From assembly GCF_036194065.1 (NCBI RefSeq), contig NZ_CP108095.1:4650001-4714000 (forward strand): a DNA stretch of 64,000 nucleotides, given 5' to 3'. Below, piece after piece: positions 1 through 8,089 of the stretch. Under the pieces are notes generated by a model. It was not told the DNA's origin and made no database searches. It worked only from the letters and a program-made list of their open reading frames with translations. The stretch is from Streptomyces sp. NBC_00239. Lineage in GTDB: Bacteria; Actinomycetota; Actinomycetes; Streptomycetales; Streptomycetaceae. The translations under genes were made by a program, and so were the position numbers. Every line of letters begins with the position of its first letter. Position 1 is the first letter of the stretch.

Positions 1-1122
1 GCCCTCGGTGTGGGCGAGCTGCTCCGGCGAGTCGTCGGGCGACCCCATGGTGATCATGGGGACCTCGGTCATGCCGTAGCCGTGGGTGAGGGCGCAGCCC
101 AGTTCGCGGACCACCGCGTGATAGATCTCCGGCGGTTTGGGCGCGCCGCCGCCCGCGAGCAGCCGCAGGGTGGGGATGAGCGGGGTGGCCGGATCCTTGC
201 GCTGCTCGGCGAGGAACATCGAGTAGAAGGCGGTGGAGCCGCCCGCGACGGTGACCCCGTGCCGCCGGTAGCCGTCGAGGGCCTCGGGCAGGGCGAACTT
301 CTCGAAGAGGACCGCCGGGAAGCCGTACAGCAGCAGCATCACCAGGTAGTCGGGCCCGCCTATGTGCGCGTAGGGGAAGGCGATCGAGCCGACGTCGGCG
401 GGGCTCAGGTGCAGGGCGTGCGCGAGGCAGGAGCCGCCGGCGATGAGCGAGCGGTCGGTGTGCAGGACGCCCTTGGGGTCGGAGGTGGTGCCCGAGGTCC
501 AGTAGATCCAGCGGACCTCGGTGCCGGAGGCGGGCGGCGGGGGCAGCAGCTCGGGGTCGCCCTCGGGCAGGTCCTCGTACGCCTCGAAGACGCCGCGGGC
601 GCCGAGCCGCCGCGCCATCGCGGTGTGGTCGAAGCCGCGCCAGGTGCCGGGGACGGCGAAGAACGCGGCCTTGGACTCGCGCAGCGCGAAGCCGGTCTCG
701 CGGTCCCGGTAGAAGGGGATCACCGGGGACTGGACGGCGCCGAGCCGGGCGAGGGCGGCCGACAGGAGCACGGTCTCGATCCGGGTGGGCAGCTGCCAGG
801 CGACGACCGTGCCGGGGCGCACCCCGCGCGCGTACAGGCCGGCGGCGGCGCGCTCGGCACGGTCGCGCAGTTCGCCGAAGGTGAGGCGGCGGCCGCCGTC
901 GGCCTCGATGAGGACGGGAGCGGCGGGGGTGAGCGCGGCCCGTCGTGCGATCAGCTCCCACAGGGTGGGGGCGGCGGCCAGCCGGTGTGCGGTGGCAGAG
1001 GTGGCCGAGCCGGCCGCGGGGGCGGCGGCCGAGGTGGCGGAGCCGGCGGTGGCGTCCGTGTCCTTGTCCGGGTGCGCCGCCGCGCCCCTGCCCGCGCCCG
1101 TTTCCGTTTCGGTGTCCGTCAT
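1..1122 (-). CDS. Acyl-CoA synthetase (ANL superfamily), 3' end cut by window edge
   Basis: Reading the reverse strand from an ATG at 1120-1122 gives 374 residues with no stop before the window edge, so the C-terminal part is missing. The core carries the adenylate-forming P-loop YWTSGTTSDPKGV near residue 205 and the A5-type motif GYGMTE near residue 349. This family activates a carboxylic acid to its CoA thioester through an acyl-AMP. The first ~45 residues are Ala/Thr/Gly-rich and unlike the core. It is divergent from the amidohydrolase at 1271, with one palindromic operator in front of each gene, so the two are probably co-regulated. The substrate cannot be read from the sequence. Confidence 0.9.
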   Translation of the reverse strand, partial: MTDTETETGAGRGAAAHPDKDTDATAGSATSAAAPAAGSATSATAHRLAAAPTLWELIARRAALTPAAPVLIEADGGRRLTFGELRDRAERAAAGLYARGVRPGTVVAWQLPTRIETVLLSAALARLGAVQSPVIPFYRDRETGFALRESKAAFFAVPGTWRGFDHTAMARRLGARGVFEAYEDLPEGDPELLPPPPASGTEVRWIYWTSGTTSDPKGVLHTDRSLIAGGSCLAHALHLSPADVGSIAFPYAHIGGPDYLVMLLLYGFPAVLFEKFALPEALDGYRRHGVTVAGGSTAFYSMFLAEQRKDPATPLIPTLRLLAGGGAPKPPEIYHAVVRELGCALTHGYGMTEVPMITMGSPDDSPEQLAHTEG

Positions 1123-1148
1123 GCCCTGACCTCCGTGAGCGGCGACAG

Positions 1149-1163
1149 CTGACGTCTCGTCAG
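1149..1163. promoter_or_regulatory. Regulon operator 1, perfect palindrome
   Basis: CTGACGTCTCGTCAG: perfect 6-bp arms and a 3-nt spacer. It lies 26 nt upstream of the acyl-CoA synthetase start at 1122, in the position of a promoter-overlapping repressor site. Confidence 0.75.
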
Positions 1164-1226
1164 ATCGACTGCGAAGCGTAGGGCGCGGGCGCTTGTCGGT
1201 CCAGGGGTGGCGGGGCTAGCTTGTTT

Positions 1227-1241
1227 CTGACGATCCATCAG
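1227..1241. promoter_or_regulatory. Regulon operator 2
   Basis: CTGACGATCCATCAG, one arm mismatch, with dyad symmetry extending outward to TTT/AAA (1224-1244). It lies 29 nt upstream of the amidohydrolase start at 1271 and is the second site in this divergent promoter region. Confidence 0.75.
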
Positions 1242-1270
1242 AAACGGCGAGAAACGGCGAGGGGAACCCC

Positions 1271-2479
1271 ATGGAACTGCCCCGGATCATCAGCGTGGAC
1301 GACCACGTGATCGAGCCCGCCCATCTCTTCGAGAGGTGGCTGCCCGCCAAGTACCGCGACCGGGGTCCCCAGCCGCTCACCGCGGGCATCGGCGAGCTCG
1401 TCTACACGGGCGGCAAGTACGTCATCTCCATGGACCCCGACGGCCCGCCCACCGACTGGTGGATCTACGAGGACCTGAAGTTCCCGTACAAGCGCAACAT
1501 CGCCGCCGTCGGCTTCGACCGCGACGACATGACCCTGGAGGGCATCACCCGCGAGGAGATGCGCCGCGGCTGCTGGGACCCGAAGGCGCGCCTCGCCGAC
1601 ATGGACCTCAACCACGTCGAGGCCTCGCTCTGCTTCCCGACCTTCCCGCGCTTCTGCGGCCAGACCTTCGCCGAGGCCAAGGACAAGGAGGTCGCCCTCG
1701 CCTGCGTGCGCGCCTACAACGACTGGATGGTCGAGGAGTGGTGCGGCGACAGCGGCGGCCGCCTGATCCCGCTGTGCATCATCCCGCTGTGGGACCTCGA
1801 CCTCGCGGTGGCGGAGATCCGGCGCAACGCGGCCCGCGGCGTGCGCGCGGTGACCTTCTCCGAGATCCCCACCCACCTCGGCCTGCCCTCGATCCACTCC
1901 GGCTACTGGGACCCCTTCTTCGCCGTCTGCCAGGAGACCGGCACCGTCGTCAACATGCACATCGGGTCCTCGTCGCAGATGCCCGCCGCCTCCCCGGACG
2001 CGCCGCCCGCCGTCCAGGCCTCGCTGAGCTTCAACAACGCCATGGCCTCGATGATGGACTTCCTCTTCAGCGGGGTGCTGGTGAAGTTCCCGACGCTGAA
2101 GCTGGCGTACAGCGAGGGCCAGATGGGGTGGATCCCGTACGCCCTGGAGCGCGCCGACGACGTCTGGCAGGAGCACCGCGCCTGGGGCGGGGTCAGGGAC
2201 CTGATCCCCGAGCCGCCGTCCACGTACTACTACCGGCAGATCTTCTGCTGCTTCTTCCGCGACAAGCACGGCATCGCCTCGATCGACGTCGTCGGCCGGG
2301 ACAACGCCACCTTCGAGACCGACTACCCGCACGTCGACTCGACCTTCCCGCACACCAAGGACGTCGCCCTCGACCACGTGAAGGGCCTCGACGACGAGAC
2401 CGTCTACAAGCTGATGCGCGGCAACGCGATCCGCATGCTGGGCCTGGACCTCGACCGCGACCGCCGCCGGGTGGGCTAG
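1271..2479 (+). CDS. Amidohydrolase-family (Amidohydro_2) metal-dependent hydrolase
   Basis: 402 aa, TIM-barrel amidohydrolase of the ACMSD/decarboxylase-like PF04909 type. The N-terminus has the metal-binding start IISVDDHVIEP (D10, D11, H12, E15). Further signs are FPTFPRFCGQTF near residue 121, a His in MHIGSSS near residue 229 and DYPHVDSTFP near residue 350. The ATG at 1271 follows a GAGGGG ribosome site. A close paralogue sits at 43743-44960 behind the same operator type. It is followed with overlap by the acyl-CoA dehydrogenase pair, so it most likely acts on a CoA-ester or carboxylate intermediate of the same pathway. The reaction (hydrolysis, decarboxylation or hydration) is not determined. 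Confidence 0.88.
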   Translation: MELPRIISVDDHVIEPAHLFERWLPAKYRDRGPQPLTAGIGELVYTGGKYVISMDPDGPPTDWWIYEDLKFPYKRNIAAVGFDRDDMTLEGITREEMRRGCWDPKARLADMDLNHVEASLCFPTFPRFCGQTFAEAKDKEVALACVRAYNDWMVEEWCGDSGGRLIPLCIIPLWDLDLAVAEIRRNAARGVRAVTFSEIPTHLGLPSIHSGYWDPFFAVCQETGTVVNMHIGSSSQMPAASPDAPPAVQASLSFNNAMASMMDFLFSGVLVKFPTLKLAYSEGQMGWIPYALERADDVWQEHRAWGGVRDLIPEPPSTYYYRQIFCCFFRDKHGIASIDVVGRDNATFETDYPHVDSTFPHTKDVALDHVKGLDDETVYKLMRGNAIRMLGLDLDRDRRRVG

Positions 2480-3633
2480 TGGACCTCACGTACACCGACG
2501 AGGAGCAGGAGTTCCGGGCGCGGCTGCGCGAATGGCTCGGCAAGGTGCTGCCCGAGCTGCCCCCCAAGCCCTCCCCGGACGACTGGCCGGGCCGCCGCGC
2601 CCACGACCTGGGCTGGCAGCGCCGGCTGTACGACGCCGGATACGCGGGCCTGCACTGGCCCGCGGACGCCGGCGGCCGCGGGGCCACCCCCACCCAGCAC
2701 CTGATCTTCCTGGAGGAGACCGAGCGGGCCGGCGCGCCGTACGTGGGCGCCAACTTCGTCGGACTGCTGCACGCCGGACCCACCATCGCCGCCGAGGGCA
2801 CCGCGGAGCAGCGGGCCCGCTGGCTGCCGCCCGTGCTGCGCGGCGACGAGGTGTGGTGCCAGGGCTTCAGCGAGCCCGACGCCGGCTCCGACCTCGCGTC
2901 GCTGCGCACGCGCGCGGTCCGCGACGGCGACGACTACGTGGTCACCGGCTCGAAGATCTGGACCTCGCACGCGGAGGTCGCCGACTGGTGTGAACTGCTG
3001 GTGCGCACCGACCCGCACGCCGCCAAGCACCGGGGCATCAGCTGGCTCGCCATGCCGATGGACGCGCCCGGGGTGACCGTACGGCCGCTGCGGACGCTCG
3101 CCGGGTCCGCCGAGTTCGCGGAGATGTTCCTCGACGAGGTGCGGGTGCCGGCCGCCAACCGGGTGGGCGAGGAGAACGACGGCTGGCGGGTCACCATGGT
3201 CACCCTCTCCTTCGAGCGCGGCACCGCCTTCGTCGGCGAGGTCGTCGCCTGCCGCCGGGTGCTGGCCGCACTGGCCCGCGAGGCCCGGAGCACCGGCCGC
3301 TGGGACGACCCGGTGCTGCGGCGCAGGCTCGGGCGGCTGTACGGGGAGTTCGGCGCGCTGTGGCGGCTGACCCAGTGGAACGTCAGCGACGCGCAGCGCA
3401 CGGGCGGGGTCCCCGGCACCGGCGGCTCGGTCTTCAAGCTGCGCTACTCGCACGCCCGGCAGGAGCTGTACGACACGGCGGCGGAGGTGCTGGGGGCGGG
3501 CGCGCTGGAGGCGGACCGCGAGTGGGTCGCCGACCGGCTGTCCTCGCTGTCGTACACGATCGCCGCGGGCACCTCGCAGATCCAGCAGAACATCGTGGCC
3601 GAGCGGATACTCGGCCTTCCGAAGGGCCGGTGA
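2479..3633 (+). CDS. Acyl-CoA dehydrogenase, larger member of a pair
   Basis: 384 aa. The GTG start overlaps the preceding TAG by one base (TAGTG), so translation is coupled to the amidohydrolase. FAD/CoA-contact motif GFSEPDAGSDLASL is near residue 128, and the C-terminal GTSQIQQNIVAERILGLP is near residue 364, both standard for the family. Such enzymes form the alpha,beta double bond of an acyl-CoA and pass electrons to ETF. Together with the following 341-aa gene it has the layout of the alpha2beta2 acyl-CoA dehydrogenases known from actinobacterial steroid side-chain degradation (ChsE type). That assembly is inferred from gene order, not seen. Confidence 0.9.
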   Translation: MDLTYTDEEQEFRARLREWLGKVLPELPPKPSPDDWPGRRAHDLGWQRRLYDAGYAGLHWPADAGGRGATPTQHLIFLEETERAGAPYVGANFVGLLHAGPTIAAEGTAEQRARWLPPVLRGDEVWCQGFSEPDAGSDLASLRTRAVRDGDDYVVTGSKIWTSHAEVADWCELLVRTDPHAAKHRGISWLAMPMDAPGVTVRPLRTLAGSAEFAEMFLDEVRVPAANRVGEENDGWRVTMVTLSFERGTAFVGEVVACRRVLAALAREARSTGRWDDPVLRRRLGRLYGEFGALWRLTQWNVSDAQRTGGVPGTGGSVFKLRYSHARQELYDTAAEVLGAGALEADREWVADRLSSLSYTIAAGTSQIQQNIVAERILGLPKGR

Positions 3634-3640
3634 GGATGGC

Positions 3641-4666
3641 GTGGACTTCCAGCTGACCGAGGACCAGCGCGACCTGCGGGCGGGCGTACGGGAACTGCTG
3701 GCGGGGCGGTACGGGCGGGAGGCGCTGCGGGCGGCCGTGGACCGGGCGGAGGCCGGGGGAGCCGGCGCGGCGGCGACCGGCGGGGTCGATCCCGGGGCGC
3801 GCGGCGGCGGGGTCGTGGACCGGGGGCTGTGGCGGGAGCTGGGCGCGGCCGGGTTCTTCGCGCTGCGGCTGCCGGAGGCGGCCGGCGGGGTCGGACTGGG
3901 CCTGCCGGAGGCGGCCCTGGTCTTCGAGGAGGCGGGGCGGGCGCTGCTCCCCGGGCCTCTCGTGGCCACGCACCTGGCGGCGGGCACGGTGCCGGGCGCG
4001 GCGGCCGGCGAGGCGGTCGTGACGGCCGCGGACCTGGGCGGCGGGCTGATCGCGTACCTCGCGGAGTCGGACGCGGTGCTGGGCGCGGCGGGGGAGCCGG
4101 CGGAGGTGGTGGCGGGGGCGGAGCCTGCGGTGGCGGTCGCGGCCGGGGATGCGGCGGCGGAGGCGGTGGCGGTCGCCTCGGTGGACCCGCTGACGCCGCT
4201 GGTGCGCGTACCGCACCCGCCGGTGGCGGCGGCCGGGCACCGGGCGGAGGGGGCCCTGCTGACGGCCGCCCTGCAGACCGGCAGCGCGCTGCGGACCTGC
4301 GAGCTGGCGGTGCGGTACGCGAAGGAGCGCGAGCAGTTCGGGCAGCCCGTCGGAGCCTTCCAGGCGGTCAAGCACCTGTGCGCGCAGATGCTGGTACGGG
4401 CCGAGGTGGCGCGGGTGGCGGTCTACGCGGCGGCGGTGACGGCCGACCCGGCCGAGATCGCGGGCGCGAAGCTGCTCGCCGACGAGGCGGCGGTGCGCAA
4501 CGCCCGGGACTGCCTCCAGGTGCACGGCGGCATGGGCTTCACCTGGGAGGCGGACGTGCACCTGCACCTGAAGCGGGCCTGGGTGCGGGCGGAGCAGTGG
4601 GCCACGGCGGCGGAGGCGGAGGAGCTCCTCGCGGCGGAGCTGCTGGATGCGGCCGCGATGCCGTGA
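3641..4666 (+). CDS. Acyl-CoA dehydrogenase family protein, smaller member of the pair
   Basis: 341 aa from a GTG at 3641, seven bases after the previous stop. The N-terminus MDFQLTEDQRDLRAGVRELL is a typical acyl-CoA dehydrogenase start. REQFGQPVGAFQAVKH is near residue 230 and LQVHGGMGFTWE near residue 292. The middle of the protein is shortened and Ala/Gly/Val-rich, and the usual SEP..GSD motif is not recognisable, as is common for the non-catalytic partner of heteromeric enzymes. It probably forms a complex with the 2479-3633 product. Confidence 0.85.
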   Translation: MDFQLTEDQRDLRAGVRELLAGRYGREALRAAVDRAEAGGAGAAATGGVDPGARGGGVVDRGLWRELGAAGFFALRLPEAAGGVGLGLPEAALVFEEAGRALLPGPLVATHLAAGTVPGAAAGEAVVTAADLGGGLIAYLAESDAVLGAAGEPAEVVAGAEPAVAVAAGDAAAEAVAVASVDPLTPLVRVPHPPVAAAGHRAEGALLTAALQTGSALRTCELAVRYAKEREQFGQPVGAFQAVKHLCAQMLVRAEVARVAVYAAAVTADPAEIAGAKLLADEAAVRNARDCLQVHGGMGFTWEADVHLHLKRAWVRAEQWATAAEAEELLAAELLDAAAMP

Positions 4667-5052
4667 GGGCGGGGTGCCCGTGACGCAGCGGTGTCGTGAG
4701 GCCGGGAGGCCCGTGACGCAGTGGTGCCGGGATGCCGTGAGGCCTGAGAAACGGGTGGGACGTGGCGGGACGCATGTCCGATTACGGAGAGTTGATATCG
4801 GTTTGTGTCCTTCGCCCGACTCGTTACGTACCGGAGTCGAGGGCGCGCTCCGGTACGCTCCGACGAATGCGAGCGGTTGAGCGGCGCGGGCGTCGCACAG
4901 TATGCACCACGCCCCTGCCTTCGCGCTGGAATATGCCCGAAGCGCTTGTTGTGGTGACTGTATGTCAACCATGCTGCTCCGCAAGGGGATCACGGACCGT
5001 GATCCCGTTCCGTCGTGAGGCGAAGTGTCCGCCGGTTCGGATGGTGTGAGCG
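4667..5052. other. Intergenic stretch with short imperfect repeats
   Basis: No gene supported. Bases 4664-4745 carry imperfect copies of a GTGAGGC...CCCGTGACGCAG unit about 35 bp long. The rest, with lower-GC TTGATATCGGTTTGTG around 4792, is probably the promoter region of the following gene. Confidence 0.4.
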
Positions 5053-5481
5053 GTGCAGGTGCTTCAGGTTCAGCTGGAGGTCGGTCCGGACCCCGCCGAA
5101 GTGGGCCGGGCGCGCAGATGGGCGCGTTCCCGCCTGGCGGGATGCGGCGTGGGGGTGGACGAGCCGCTCGCCGACACGCTGGTCCTCCTGATCTCCGAAC
5201 TGGTCACCAATGCCGTGGTGCACACCGGCTGCCCGGCGGTGCTGCGGATGCTGTTCGGCGGGCCCGGCGTACGGGTCGAGGTCATGGACACGAGCGACTG
5301 CCCGCCGGCCCGGCGGCACGCGGAGGACTCGGAGACGAGCGGCCGCGGACTGGAGCTGGTGGACGGCCTGGCGGACCGCTGGGGGTGGCAGCGCGAGGCC
5401 ACCGGCAAGCGGATCTGGTGCGAAATCGACCATGCGGACAAAACGCCCGAACCTACCCCTCAGCCTCACATGTACCTCTAA
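5053..5481 (+). CDS. ATP-binding protein, RsbW/anti-sigma-type HATPase
   Basis: 142 aa from GTG 5053. It is a single GHKL-type ATPase fold: N-box ELVTNAVVHT near residues 48-57 and G-box SGRGLELVDGLADRWG near residue 95. Small stand-alone proteins of this kind are abundant in Streptomyces and act as anti-sigma-factor kinases or partners of anti-anti-sigma proteins. No adjacent sigma factor or antagonist is present, so its partner is unknown. It is not part of the catabolic operons around it. Confidence 0.85.
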   Translation: MQVLQVQLEVGPDPAEVGRARRWARSRLAGCGVGVDEPLADTLVLLISELVTNAVVHTGCPAVLRMLFGGPGVRVEVMDTSDCPPARRHAEDSETSGRGLELVDGLADRWGWQREATGKRIWCEIDHADKTPEPTPQPHMYL

Positions 5482-5738
5482 CGAGGAGTTGACGGACTGT
5501 CATGCGTTGATCACCCTTGAGGTGAGCGACGCGTCGCGAGGGGACGCCAAGGGTTGACCTTGACGAGTGCGGGTCGTGGGGTGGCGGCTGCCGTGCCGCG
5601 CTCGGGGCGCGCATGGACGCGTGCCGCCACCCACAGATCGGTCGCGGCCGCGCAGGGCGTGCAGGGAGCGGCGCGCCATCGGGGCGAGTCGATGCCCCTC
5701 GCTGGGCCGGTGCTCGCGGTCGCTCCCACCGCGTGTCG

Positions 5739-6113
5739 TCAATTGCCGTAGTCGATGCCGGTGTTGGAGTAGCCGCCGTTCTCGGCGGAGGCCTCCCCGG
5801 TGTTCTTCGCGGCGGCGGATCCGGGGCCGGTGCCGCCGGGACGGCGGATGCCGGTGTTGGCCCTGCTGCCGGTGCCGGAGGCAGCCGCCCGGCCGGTGTC
5901 CTCGGCGGTGTCGACCGGCCCGGCGGGTGCCGGCGCGGCCGGGGCGGGCTGCTGGAGGAGGGCCCAGACCAGGGCGGCTATGCCGGTGGCCCCCTGCACG
6001 GTCGCGCCGACCAGCTGGCCGGCGTCCGGGCCGTCCAAGAGCCAGATCAGCGGGGTGGACGCGATGCCCGCCACCGCCGCCACGACGACCGCGATCTTCC
6101 CGCCCTGCGTCAT
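5739..6113 (-). CDS. Small membrane protein of unknown function
   Basis: 124 aa from ATG 6113. Two hydrophobic segments are visible (about residues 5-25 and 38-55), followed by a Pro/Ala linker and a hydrophilic Gly/Asn/Thr-rich tail ending NTGIDYGN. The tail contains short NTG repeats (RANTGI, KNTGEA, SNTGID). The function is not recognised; it looks like a small actinobacterial membrane protein with an exposed disordered tail. It is followed by a 257-bp intergenic stretch without a gene and is separated by 98 bp from the next upstream gene. Confidence 0.6.
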   Translation of the reverse strand: MTQGGKIAVVVAAVAGIASTPLIWLLDGPDAGQLVGATVQGATGIAALVWALLQQPAPAAPAPAGPVDTAEDTGRAAASGTGSRANTGIRRPGGTGPGSAAAKNTGEASAENGGYSNTGIDYGN

Positions 6114-6211
6114 GTCCGGACCGCCCTCCCGTTGCCTCCCCGCACTGACAACAGGAACGCCGGACCCCGGCCGGCGGTTCCACCGGAACGGAGGCCGGGG
6201 CCGGAGACGGG

Positions 6212-6976
6212 TCAGCGGGGCGGGTGGAGGCGGCGGAAGTACGTCCAGCTGGTTTCGTTCGGCTCGGTCCACTCCTCGGGGGCGGACGCGTACTCGGGGT
6301 GGTGGGCGGCGATGTACGCGCGGGTCCGCTCGGGGACCTCCCCGTACGAGCCGAGCTTGCGGCCGCGGCAGTGGAAGGTGAGCCCGCCGGGGCGCTGCCC
6401 CTGGGCCATCCACGGCAGGTACGGGGACATCCGGGTCCAGGACATGGTGGCGGGCACGCTGGGCGCGTCGGTGGTGAACACGTCGGCGGGGGCGAAGAAC
6501 TGGAACATCTCCAGCGCCCGGTACGTGTCGTCGGCGGAGTTCTCCGGGTAGTCGGCGACGGGCAGCGGCGAGGGGTAGGCGAGCGGGACCTCCAGGCTGA
6601 GGCAGACCTGGTCGCCGAGGCGGGTGAAGGGCACCGGGAAGGGCCGCCACTGCTGGTGGGCGGGGTCGTTCCAGACGTGCACGACCGGCTTCCCCTCCCA
6701 GCTCTCCAGGACGTCCCCGCTCAGCGGGTCGAGGTAGAAGGCGGCTTCCCGGGTGAGCAGTCGGTAGCCCGGCCCGTCCTCGACCAGCCGGGCCACGTTG
6801 ACCCCTTCGAACCCGAACACGCGCCGGTAGGGCTCACCGGGGGCCCAGGAGTGGACGTCCCCGGTCCACCAGTACGTCACCTCCCGCCCGTCGAGCGAGG
6901 CGCGCGTACGGGCCAGGGCCGTGAGCAGTTCCGCCGGTGTCGGGTCTGCCGTGGTGGGGCTGTCTGCCGGTGTCAT
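6212..6976 (-). CDS. DUF1838 family protein
   Basis: 254 aa starting at ATG 6976 (MTPADSPTTADPTP); a longer frame to 7021 exists but has an atypical N-terminus. The protein is rich in Trp/Tyr/Pro, with segments such as REVTYWWTGDVHSWAPGEP, KPVVHVWNDP and NETSWTYFRRLHP. It resembles the DUF1838 family, whose biochemical role is not established. No signal peptide or membrane segment is seen. It appears monocistronic. Confidence 0.7.
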   Translation of the reverse strand: MTPADSPTTADPTPAELLTALARTRASLDGREVTYWWTGDVHSWAPGEPYRRVFGFEGVNVARLVEDGPGYRLLTREAAFYLDPLSGDVLESWEGKPVVHVWNDPAHQQWRPFPVPFTRLGDQVCLSLEVPLAYPSPLPVADYPENSADDTYRALEMFQFFAPADVFTTDAPSVPATMSWTRMSPYLPWMAQGQRPGGLTFHCRGRKLGSYGEVPERTRAYIAAHHPEYASAPEEWTEPNETSWTYFRRLHPPR

Positions 6977-7076
6977 GGGGCCACTGTGGCCGCCCGCCCG
7001 GCAGCCCGGCAAGCACCGCACGAGCCGTCCCCGAACGGCTCGTTCAGGCCCGCCGGGCGGGTCCGCGTCCCGGCGG

Positions 7077-7736
7077 TCAGCGGGTCGGGCACTGCTTCCA
7101 GGCGAAGTGGTACTTGGTGGCGATGTTGCCGTCGGTCGAGTCCATGGCCATGAAGCTGTTGGTGGCGGCGGTGTCCGAGGTGCCGGCGCTCACGAGCAGC
7201 TCGGTGTTGATGTTGAAGTCGCGCTGCGTGCCGCACGGCTTGAACACCAGGGCCTCGATGCCGACCGTGTCGGTGGCCTGCCAGTCGCCCTGGAACGGGC
7301 CCTGGACGGAGTGGCTGCGGCGCGCCGTGGCGGACATGCCCTGGAAGTAGTAGCCGGCGCTCTGGGTGGCCCTGGCGCCGGGGGCCAGGCTCGCGAAGCC
7401 GCGGTAGTCGGTCTGGGAGACGGCGTACGTGTAGCCCTGCGGGACGTTCACCCGCAGGCCGAGCTGGCAGTTCTTGCGGAAGTCGGTGGGCTTGGCGCCC
7501 ATGCCGATCTGGGACAGGTACTCGCTGTACGTCACGGTGAACGCGGTGTTGTCCTCCGATACGGCGACGGTCGCGCTGCCGGGCCGACAGCCGGAGCCGT
7601 TCACCGAGACCACGTCGATGGTGATCTGCCCGGCCGGTGCGGCGGCGGCCCGGGGGGCCGCCCCGGCGGACGGCGCGGCCAGCGCGGATGCGGCGAGCGC
7701 GGCGGCGGCACTGCTGACGAGGAGCGTCTTGATCAT
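7077..7736 (-). CDS. Secreted DUF4360 protein
   Basis: 219 aa with a clear Sec signal peptide (MIKTLLVSSAAAALAASALA, cleavage around AGAAPRA). The mature part has the DUF4360 pattern: ITIDVVSVNGSGC, a conserved early Cys, FRKNCQLGLRVNVPQGY, a GYYFQG segment and Cys residues that may form disulphides (C50, C89, the Cys in KPCGTQRD and the C-terminal KQC). Members are small secreted proteins of unknown function, common in streptomycetes. ATG 7736 is the only sensible start. Confidence 0.8.
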   Translation of the reverse strand: MIKTLLVSSAAAALAASALAAPSAGAAPRAAAAPAGQITIDVVSVNGSGCRPGSATVAVSEDNTAFTVTYSEYLSQIGMGAKPTDFRKNCQLGLRVNVPQGYTYAVSQTDYRGFASLAPGARATQSAGYYFQGMSATARRSHSVQGPFQGDWQATDTVGIEALVFKPCGTQRDFNINTELLVSAGTSDTAATNSFMAMDSTDGNIATKYHFAWKQCPTR

Positions 7737-8089
7737 GGGAATGCCTTCCGGTCCGAGGGACCCGGCCCGCCCGAACCGTTCGGTCCGGGGGCCGGGGGCT
7801 CACCCGGAGGCATACACGAGCAGGCCGCCCGCAGGTCACGAGGACGCGCCCGTAGGCGGGCCTGCGGCGACCCGACGGGTGACACGGGGTGCGGCCGGTT
7901 GGTCGAGGGAGTGGGGGAGGCCGAGGGCGGGTCGGGGCGGCGCCGGGGGATGCGGAAGGGGCGCCCGGACGGGGGTTAGCCCCCCGCGGGGGCGGGCGGT
8001 AGCAGGATCGCGGCGGGTGAGCGCATCCGGACAAGGTGGGCAAGGCGCAGATCGCGGCAGGTTTCTGATCAATCCCCAGGAGTTGGCAC
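7737..8089. other. Divergent intergenic region, no gene
   Basis: 353 bp between two divergently transcribed secreted-protein genes. It presumably holds both promoters. I see no conserved operator of the regulon type here. Confidence 0.4.
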
